DNA of 64,000 nt from the NCBI RefSeq assembly GCF_022414575.1, contig NZ_JADWYQ010000002.1, positions 186,001-250,000 of the forward strand. Direction: 5' to 3'. The notes under the pieces were generated by a model. The model had not been told where the DNA came from. It saw only the letters and a list, made by a program, of their open reading frames with translations, and ran no database searches. The translations under genes and the position numbers were made by a program. Numbering within the stretch: the first letter of the stretch is position 1; each line of letters begins with the position of its first letter. Below are positions 58,490 to 64,000 of the stretch, one piece after another. This DNA is from Streptomyces sp. MUM 178J (GTDB lineage Bacteria > Actinomycetota > Actinomycetes > Streptomycetales > Streptomycetaceae).

Positions 58490-60484
58490 TCAGACCGCCG
58501 GGGCGGCCTCCGGCGTCGGGGCCGCCGAGGCGGGCGGCCGGGGGCCCCTCAGCTGCGCCGCCACCACTGCCAGCGCCAGTGCCGCCCCGATGGCGTCGGC
58601 CACCAGATAGGGGCTGAGCAGCAGGCCGGTGGCGGCAACCGCCGCCAGCCGCTCGAGTGGCGTGGTCTTGCGCAGCCAGAAGCCCTCGATGGCCACGGCG
58701 AAGGCCAGCAGGCCGATGAGGCCGGTCACCACCGCGAGAACGACTTCGGTGAGCGGTCCGTTGAGCAGGAGCGGCGAGTAGGCCATCAGCAGCGGGATCA
58801 CGTAGAGCCCCTTGGAGAACTTCCACGCCGCCACACTCGTCCGCATGGGAGAGGAGCCGGCGATCCCCGCCGCCGCGAAACCGGACAGCGCCACCGGCGG
58901 TGTCACGTTGGAGTCCTGGCTGTACCAGTAGACGATCATGTGTGCGACGATCAGCGGCACGCCCAGGTCGAGCAGCGCGGGACCGGCGAGCACGATCAGC
59001 ACGATGTATGCGGCTGTGACGGGCAGCCCCATCCCGAGCACCAGCGAGGCGGCGGCGATCAGCAGCAGCGTGGGCAGCAGATAGCCGCCGCCCCAACTCA
59101 GCATCATGCTGGAGAACTTCAGCCCCAGCCCGGTAAGTCCCACTACTCCGACCACGACGCCCGCGGCCGCGGTGGCCACCGAGACGGAGAGCGTGTTGCG
59201 GGCGGCCAGGGTGAAGACCTCTCCGGCCTCCTTCAGAGTCAGCCGGCTGCCGGCGCGCAGCATGGCTGCGGCGGCCAGCGCCGCGGTGGCGTACAGACCG
59301 GCCAGCAGCGGCGTGACGTGCAGGGTGAGCAGGGTGATCAGCAGGACGAAGGGAGGCAGGAAGTGGAAGCCGCCGGCCATCACCTCGCGCAGCCGGGGCA
59401 CGTTCTCGGCGGGCAGCCCGCTGATCCCGTGCCGCCGGGCCAGGATGTCGACGAAGAGGAAGATCACCGCGAAGTACATCAGCGCGGGGATGATCGCCAC
59501 CTTGACGATCTCGATGTAGGGCACGCCGATCAGTTCGGCCATGACGAAGGCGCCGGCGCCCATGATCGGTGGGAGCAGTTGTCCTCCGGTGGAGGCGGCC
59601 GCCTCCACTCCGCCGGCCTCGTGCGGCCGGTAGCCGACCTTCTTCATCATCGGGATGGTGAAGGCGCCGGTGGTGACCGTGTTGGCGATCGCGCTGCCGG
59701 ACACCGATCCCATGAAGGCGCTCGCCACGACCGCTCCCTTGGCGGGGCCGCCGCGGTACTTGCCGGTGAGCACGTAGGCGATGTTGATGAAGAAGTTGCC
59801 TCCGCCCGTCTTCTCCAGCACCGCCCCGAAGAGGATGAACATGAACACGAAGGAGGCGGCGACGCCGAGGGCAAGGCCGTATATGCCCTCCTGGAACAGA
59901 TAGTTGTGGGAGACGATGCGCTGGACGGTGTAGCCGCGGTGCGACAGCAGACCGGGCAGCAGCGGCCCGATCCACGCGTAGACCAGGAAGCAGGTCACCA
60001 GCACGGCCATAAAGGTTCCGATGGTCCGCCGGCATGCCTCCAGCAGCAGCAGCGTCGCCACGGCGCCCATGGCCAGATCGGCGGTGGAGGGGATTCCGGT
60101 GCGGGCTACGATCCCGTCGTAGTCCAGTACGGGATAGAGGCTCACGGTCACCGCGGCGAGCACGAGGAGAGCGTCGACGACGGCCATCGGCAGCCGTCGC
60201 GCCCAGCGGCCTCGGCCGGCCGGCCGGGTGACGAAGACCAGCACCAGCACGAACATCAGGTGCAGCACGCGCTGCAGGTAGGAGTTGAGGCTCAGACTGA
60301 CGGCGGTGTAGATCTGGAAGCAGCCGAGTGCGAGCGTGATGGCGAGCACGCCGTAGCCCACGGCGGTCGCGGCCCGGCTGTGGCCCCAGCGGGCTGCGGC
60401 GAGCCGATGCCACAGCGGCCGGTCGTCGGCCGCCTCGGCGGGAGGCGCGTCGTCGGAGGTGTCCGGGGCGGTGGTCTGTCTCAT
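58490..60484 (-). CDS. Fused (4TM/12TM) TRAP transporter permease
   Basis: This 664-residue protein has about 16-19 hydrophobic segments, the size of fused small and large TRAP permease subunits (DctQ+DctM). Signature stretches are GAVVASAFMGSVSGSAIANTVTTGAFTIPMMKKVGY, GGVEAAASTGGQLLPPIMGAGAFVMAELIG, LVLGMGLPVTAAYIVLIVLAGPAL and YSQDSNVTPPVALSGFAAAGIAG. It imports a substrate delivered by TAXI proteins using an ion gradient. ATG 60484 lacks a clear ribosome site; a TTG at 60598 is an alternative. A strong hairpin lies upstream at 60519-60550. Confidence 0.92.
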   Translation of the reverse strand: MRQTTAPDTSDDAPPAEAADDRPLWHRLAAARWGHSRAATAVGYGVLAITLALGCFQIYTAVSLSLNSYLQRVLHLMFVLVLVFVTRPAGRGRWARRLPMAVVDALLVLAAVTVSLYPVLDYDGIVARTGIPSTADLAMGAVATLLLLEACRRTIGTFMAVLVTCFLVYAWIGPLLPGLLSHRGYTVQRIVSHNYLFQEGIYGLALGVAASFVFMFILFGAVLEKTGGGNFFINIAYVLTGKYRGGPAKGAVVASAFMGSVSGSAIANTVTTGAFTIPMMKKVGYRPHEAGGVEAAASTGGQLLPPIMGAGAFVMAELIGVPYIEIVKVAIIPALMYFAVIFLFVDILARRHGISGLPAENVPRLREVMAGGFHFLPPFVLLITLLTLHVTPLLAGLYATAALAAAAMLRAGSRLTLKEAGEVFTLAARNTLSVSVATAAAGVVVGVVGLTGLGLKFSSMMLSWGGGYLLPTLLLIAAASLVLGMGLPVTAAYIVLIVLAGPALLDLGVPLIVAHMIVYWYSQDSNVTPPVALSGFAAAGIAGSSPMRTSVAAWKFSKGLYVIPLLMAYSPLLLNGPLTEVVLAVVTGLIGLLAFAVAIEGFWLRKTTPLERLAAVAATGLLLSPYLVADAIGAALALAVVAAQLRGPRPPASAAPTPEAAPAV

Positions 60485-60518
60485 AGCGCTTTGGGGGCGC
60501 CCGGTCTGCGCGGGGGGA

Positions 60519-60550
60519 GTGTCTGCTGAGCGCGCTCGCTCAGCAGACAC
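60519..60550 (-). promoter_or_regulatory. Perfect hairpin in the TAXI-permease spacer
   Basis: GTGTCTGCTGAGCG (60519-60532) and CGCTCAGCAGACAC (60537-60550) form a 14-bp stem with a 4-nt loop. It lies between the first TAXI gene and the permease gene and only 34 nt before the permease start. It could stop transcripts partially, protect the upstream mRNA end or mask translation. Confidence 0.75.
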
Positions 60551-60744
60551 GCGACGGGCGCCCTGCCCCTTTCTGGATCGCTGGTTGGGGGTTCTCAAGG
60601 ACGGTGCCGGGCGACGCGGGCGGTCCGGCCGCCCCCGGCGTCAAGGTGATCGCGGCACGGCTGCGCCGGGGGCCGTCACCTGCGGGTCCGGGCAGTGGGG
60701 GTTCGCCGGCGCGATGCCTCGTCCCGGGACCGCGGCTGCTCCGG

Positions 60745-61770
60745 TCAGGGGCGGAGCCTGTCGGGGATCTCCACTCCCTTCTCCTCCGCGTAGCGGATGA
60801 CACCGGGGTGCAGCGGAACGGGGCTCTTCGTCAGGTTCTCCAGGACGAGGTACTTGGCGCCTGCCTCATAGACCTTGTTGAGGGTGGCCACGTTCTCGTA
60901 GAGCGCGCGCGCCAGCTCGTACCCGCGCTCCTCGGACATGTCCGTGGGGACGGCGACCACGTTCCACAGTGCGAGAGTCGGCACGTCCTTCTTGACCGTG
61001 CTGTAGACGCCGCCCTTGATCGTGTGCTTGTTGTAGAAGGGGTACTTCTCGGTGACCTCGGTCGCCTCGTCGTCGCACATCGGGATCAGATGCAGCGCGT
61101 CGGTGGCTTCGAGCTCCCGCAGCGATCCGTGGCCTTCGCCGACCACCCAGGAGCCCGCGTCGATCTGCCCGTCGCGCAGCGCTCGGGCGGTTTCGGAGTA
61201 GGCGTAGCGCTGACGCTCGATGTCCTTGTCGGGTGACATCCCCAGGGCGTCGAAGACCAGGTTGGTGGCCAGTTCGTTGCCGCTGCCGGGAGCGCCCACC
61301 GAGAAGCGCTTGCCCTTGATGTCGCCGAAGCAGTCGAGGCCGAGGTCGTCGTGGCGCGACTGCAGCGACACGGCGTGGTACACGTTCGGATAGAGCACCA
61401 TCAGGGTCTGGGTCTTGACCGGCTTGCCGGAGAACTCGCCCTGGCCGTGGTAGGCCTGATGGACCACATCGCTCTGCGCGATGGCCATGTCGCTCTGCCC
61501 CCCGGCGATCAGCCGGAGGTTCTGGACCGAGCCCCCGGTGGTCTCTGCACTGGCTTCCACCCCCTTCGCCTTACGGTTGATCACCTCCGCCATCGAGCCG
61601 CCCATCGGGTAGTAGATGCCCGCGGTCGTGCCGGTGGCGATGGATATCCTCGGCGCCTCTCCGGTGTTGCTCTTGCCGGACTCTGCGGGCTGGCTGCAGG
61701 CGGCGGTCAGCAGCGTGATGCACAGGCCCAAGGCGAGGCCGAAGCCATGTCTGCGGCGCTGTCGTCCCAT
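60745..61770 (-). CDS. TAXI-family TRAP solute-binding lipoprotein (first gene of the transporter operon)
   Basis: This 341-residue lipoprotein has the lipobox LLTAAC. The TAXI fold shows ISIATGTTAGIYYPMGGSMAEVINRK, TTGGSVQNLRLIAGGQSDMAIAQSDVV, and GKRFSVGAPGSGNELATNLVFDALG. Family members bind glutamate, glutamine or C4-dicarboxylates. It precedes the permease by 260 bp with the hairpin between, a typical way to make more binding protein than permease. The promoter region (61771-61900) carries CCTTAAGG and TGCTTATTGAGCA. Confidence 0.9.
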   Translation of the reverse strand: MGRQRRRHGFGLALGLCITLLTAACSQPAESGKSNTGEAPRISIATGTTAGIYYPMGGSMAEVINRKAKGVEASAETTGGSVQNLRLIAGGQSDMAIAQSDVVHQAYHGQGEFSGKPVKTQTLMVLYPNVYHAVSLQSRHDDLGLDCFGDIKGKRFSVGAPGSGNELATNLVFDALGMSPDKDIERQRYAYSETARALRDGQIDAGSWVVGEGHGSLRELEATDALHLIPMCDDEATEVTEKYPFYNKHTIKGGVYSTVKKDVPTLALWNVVAVPTDMSEERGYELARALYENVATLNKVYEAGAKYLVLENLTKSPVPLHPGVIRYAEEKGVEIPDRLRP

Positions 61771-62224
61771 GAAGCGCTCCTCGGTGTCGTGGGATTTCCG
61801 TGACTCAGCTCACGGGCGAATGGCTGGGACGGTACTTGCGCACGACTGGCCGGAGAGCGTTCGGAAGTGCTTATTGAGCAACCCTTAAGGTTCAGGCTCG
61901 CGATCGTCGGGAGTGTCGACGCACGCAGGCGCGGCGGCAGGCCCACGCCCGTCCGGGAGGCCGGGGCAGCCGGCCGTCCGATGGACACAGCCTGCCGAGG
62001 GCCGAGAGCCGACAGCCGACAGCCGACAGCCGACAGCCGACGGTCGGCCGATCCGGCTGCCGCAGGGGAACGACGCGCCGAGGTGTGAGCCGCGTTCCGG
62101 CCTCCCGGTGGCGTCGCGTGCGAGCGGAAGGGCCGGGCACAGGTACCCGACCGGCGGCATCCGGTCTCGGCCGGGGCCCATGGCGGCGACCGCCGGCTGC
62201 CGGTGCTGAGGGCCTGTCAGCTTC
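61771..62224. other. 454-bp region with regulatory motifs and a 7-bp repeat
   Basis: No convincing gene. The left part is the TAXI promoter region with the palindrome CCTTAAGG (61883-61890) and TGCTTATTGAGCA (61868-61880). The right part holds the 7-bp repeat at 62001-62042. Confidence 0.65.
62001..62042. repeat. 7-bp tandem repeat (x6)
   Basis: Six units of gccgaca (first gccgaga, last gccgacg) run head to tail in the noncoding region, ending in a gtcggc that can pair with any unit. Confidence 0.9.
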
Positions 62225-63790
62225 TCAGGCGGCGGGCGCGAGCGGAGCGCGCGGCGCGGTGCGCAGCGGGGCGGACAGCTCGGTGAGCGCCTTCTCCAGT
62301 CCGTTCAGATGGCTCAGGGCCGCCTCGGCCCCGGGGTGGTGCGGCGGCAGCGCCGGCGCCCCGGCCGCACGCGCGGCGGCGGAGCGCGCGCCGGAGGGCA
62401 CAAGGGCGTGGACCGCCTCCTCGACGCGGTGGCAGGCGGCGGCCAGCCGGGCGTCGTGGGAGGCGTCGGGGTCGCCGGCCACCTGGACCAGCCCGCGGAC
62501 CTCGCGGGCGCAGTCGTCGAGCAGCGCGATCACCTGGCGGGCACGTGCCTTGCGGGCGCGCAGCGGGCTGAGCGGGTGGACGAGCGGCGCCAGCGCCAGC
62601 CGTACCCGGCCGAGCAGCAGCTCCAGTTCGGCGGCCAGCGGCGCGGGGTCGGCCTGCTCGTCCCCGGCCAGTCGGCGGGCGGCCGCCGCGGTGCAGCCGT
62701 GGACGCAGCTCAGGGCTCGCCCGATCCAGGCGTTCGTCGCGGCATGGGTGGTGACGGGCAGCACCAGCGCGACGCCGAGGGCCGCTCCGAGCGCGCCGAC
62801 GGCGGTCTCCTCGAAGCGCAGCAGAAGCAGCCCGGGGTGCAGGACGCCCAGCAGCCCGTACAGCAGGCCCGCCATCACCGTGACGAAGAACATCATCCAG
62901 CTGTACGACGGCGCGGCGGTGTAGAAGATGCCGAACACGCAGACCGCGACGAGCGCGGCGGTCGGCGCGGGCGCGCCCCCGAGGGGGATGGCGATCAGCA
63001 GTCCGGCCGCGATGCCGACGACGGTGCCGAGGACCCGGCGGAAGCCGCGGACGAGCGTCTCGCCGCGCGAGGCGGTGTTGACGAAGATCCACCATGCGGT
63101 GCCGACGGCCCAGTACCAGCGATCGTCCGAGATGAGCTGTCCGACGGCGATGGCGAATGCGCAGGCGGCGGTGGACTGGAAGGCCTGCCGGGTGGTCGGG
63201 CGGGCCAGCCCGGTCCCCGGCAGCGGCGCGGGCGCCACGGGCGGCGGCGTGCGGCGCTCGACGGGCCACAGTCCGAAGCGGACAGCAGAGGCGGCCGCCA
63301 GCGCCAGCGCCCCGGCGCCGTACAGCTCGGGCAGCTGGGCCGGCAGGGCGTGCAGGAACTGGGTGACGAAGAACATCATGAACGCGAAGATGCCCAGCGC
63401 GTGCCCGCGCGGGCCCCAGCGCCTGGCGTACACGCCGCAGAACACCACCGCGAGCCAGGCGGCGGCGCGCAGCAGCGGCTGCCCGTGCAGGACGGTCGCC
63501 AGTGCCAGCACGGGGAAGCCGGCCAGCGGCAGCAGGGCGGTGGTGACCGCCTGGCGGCGCAGGGTGGCGTCGGTGACCGTGAAGAGCGCGAGCAGGGCGG
63601 CCAGACCGCCGGTGATGGAGGCGACCAGCGAGAGCCCGGCGAGTTCCGCGGCGGCGACGGCGAGGCCGACGCCGAGCACGGCGCGCGTCGAGGTGCGCAG
63701 CCGCAGCCGCCCGGGGTCGGGGGCGACGAACATCCGCTTCACACCCATGCGCACCTGCTTCGCATCCTTCGCGTCGATCACCTTGATCAC
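62225..63790 (-). CDS. FUSC-family (aromatic acid exporter-like) membrane protein
   Basis: This 521-residue protein has two blocks of about six transmembrane segments each (about 30-150 and 200-340), as in fusaric-acid-resistance/YccS-like proteins: AVLGVGLAVAAAELAGLSLVAS, RWYWAVGTAWWIFVNTASRGETLVRGFRRVLGTVVGIAAGLLIA, and FFVTVMAGLLYGLLGVL. The RxxxRxxGTxxG loop is the family signature. The C-terminal third is helical and polar (regulatory or cytosolic). GTG 63790 was chosen because GC3 is high from there on; ATG 63748 is an alternative. It probably exports an aromatic acid or drug. Confidence 0.87.
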   Translation of the reverse strand: MIKVIDAKDAKQVRMGVKRMFVAPDPGRLRLRTSTRAVLGVGLAVAAAELAGLSLVASITGGLAALLALFTVTDATLRRQAVTTALLPLAGFPVLALATVLHGQPLLRAAAWLAVVFCGVYARRWGPRGHALGIFAFMMFFVTQFLHALPAQLPELYGAGALALAAASAVRFGLWPVERRTPPPVAPAPLPGTGLARPTTRQAFQSTAACAFAIAVGQLISDDRWYWAVGTAWWIFVNTASRGETLVRGFRRVLGTVVGIAAGLLIAIPLGGAPAPTAALVAVCVFGIFYTAAPSYSWMMFFVTVMAGLLYGLLGVLHPGLLLLRFEETAVGALGAALGVALVLPVTTHAATNAWIGRALSCVHGCTAAAARRLAGDEQADPAPLAAELELLLGRVRLALAPLVHPLSPLRARKARARQVIALLDDCAREVRGLVQVAGDPDASHDARLAAACHRVEEAVHALVPSGARSAAARAAGAPALPPHHPGAEAALSHLNGLEKALTELSAPLRTAPRAPLAPAA

Positions 63791-63923
63791 GTGGCCGTCC
63801 CGCCCCCTGTCCCTGTGGCATCCCTGTCGGACACGGCAAAGGCGCCGCGGGACCGGCACGGCCTCCTCGCCGTCCGGCGCTGCGGCGCCATCTCTGCTCC
63901 CAGGAAAGCACCAGCACGGTCAG

Positions 63924-63994
63924 TGGCTCAACCGAGGTGGTTTGAACTGAGCCAATGGCATAGTGGAGTCAAGGTGAGGCATTCCAGAAGGAGG
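63924..63994 (+). promoter_or_regulatory. Divergent promoter with inverted repeat and ribosome site for an off-window gene
   Basis: The inverted repeat TGGCTCA (63924-63930)...TGAGCCA (63948-63954) precedes catagtgg, a weak -10 candidate. AAGGAGG (63988-63994) would serve a start codon at about 64001, just outside. The site lies about 134 bp before the FUSC start, so a regulator encoded to the right may control FUSC too. Confidence 0.6.
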
Positions 63995-64000
63995 CCAACG

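Noticed and set aside
1..64000. tRNA, rRNA, riboswitch, insertion sequence or prophage
   Set aside because: I looked through the intergenic regions and saw no cloverleaf, conserved RNA sequence, transposase or phage gene; a tRNAscan or Infernal run would settle small RNAs.

Overview
This is a uniformly very GC-rich chromosomal segment that reads as Streptomyces or a close relative. The evidence is strong G/C at third codon positions, many GTG starts, AGGAGG ribosome sites, several start codons placed 6-8 nt after a -10 box (leaderless pattern), and families typical of these bacteria: mycothiol- and F420-type enzymes, anti-sigma-like ATPases, DUF6421, and cold-shock/DEAD-box pairs. I see no rRNA, tRNA, CRISPR array, insertion sequence or prophage. 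Both window edges cut transcription units: the first gene lacks its 5' end, and an AAGGAGG site at the right edge serves a gene that starts just outside.

Layout. 1-9.7 kb: a beta-helix/AAA+ ATPase, a large membrane hydrolase, two SRPBCC proteins, a cysteine-synthase-like PLP enzyme, a small unknown protein, a HATPase regulator, and a cold-shock protein with a DEAD-box helicase. 9.7-17.7 kb: YihY-type membrane protein, ROK regulator, EndoIII-like protein, MFS exporter, mycothiol-type enzyme, and a TetR regulator divergent from a deazaflavin oxidoreductase. 17.7-26.1 kb: geranylgeranyl-reductase-like flavoprotein, M20 dipeptidase, MBL hydrolase, GntR regulator, a TmrB-like kinase fused to a Nudix domain, and a ROK sugar kinase divergent from a LacI regulator. 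26.1-36.4 kb: a CitE/malate-synthase-like protein (DUF6986), etfBA, thioredoxin plus flavin reductase, a PlsC acyltransferase, a DUF6421-SDR-threonine aldolase operon, and a glycerophosphodiesterase.

36.4-54.2 kb: GNAT and VOC enzymes, a His-rich membrane protein with an M56 protease under a copper-type operator, a secreted NPP1 (necrosis-inducing-like) protein, PAP2 phosphatase with HAD hydrolase, TetR, a secreted LVIVD protein divergent from a DUF305 lipoprotein, an FprA-like ferredoxin reductase, an ArsR regulator with an Old Yellow Enzyme, a BNR-repeat protein, ung with a BadF-type kinase, a CbiX-like protein and a lactonase. 54.2-64 kb: a HATPase protein, an OmpR-type two-component system facing a TRAP/TAXI transporter with two binding proteins, and a FUSC membrane protein.

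The most interesting material is regulatory. The cold-shock 5' leader can fold to hide its own ribosome site. ArsR and the Old Yellow Enzyme share a nearly identical operator. TetR, LacI, copper-type and IclR-type palindromes sit at plausible promoters. Several intergenic regions carry exact-period tandem repeats of 7, 13, 25 or 29 bp. The least understood gene set is the DUF6421-SDR-threonine aldolase operon. The TmrB-Nudix fusion and the two-binding-protein TRAP system also deserve attention.
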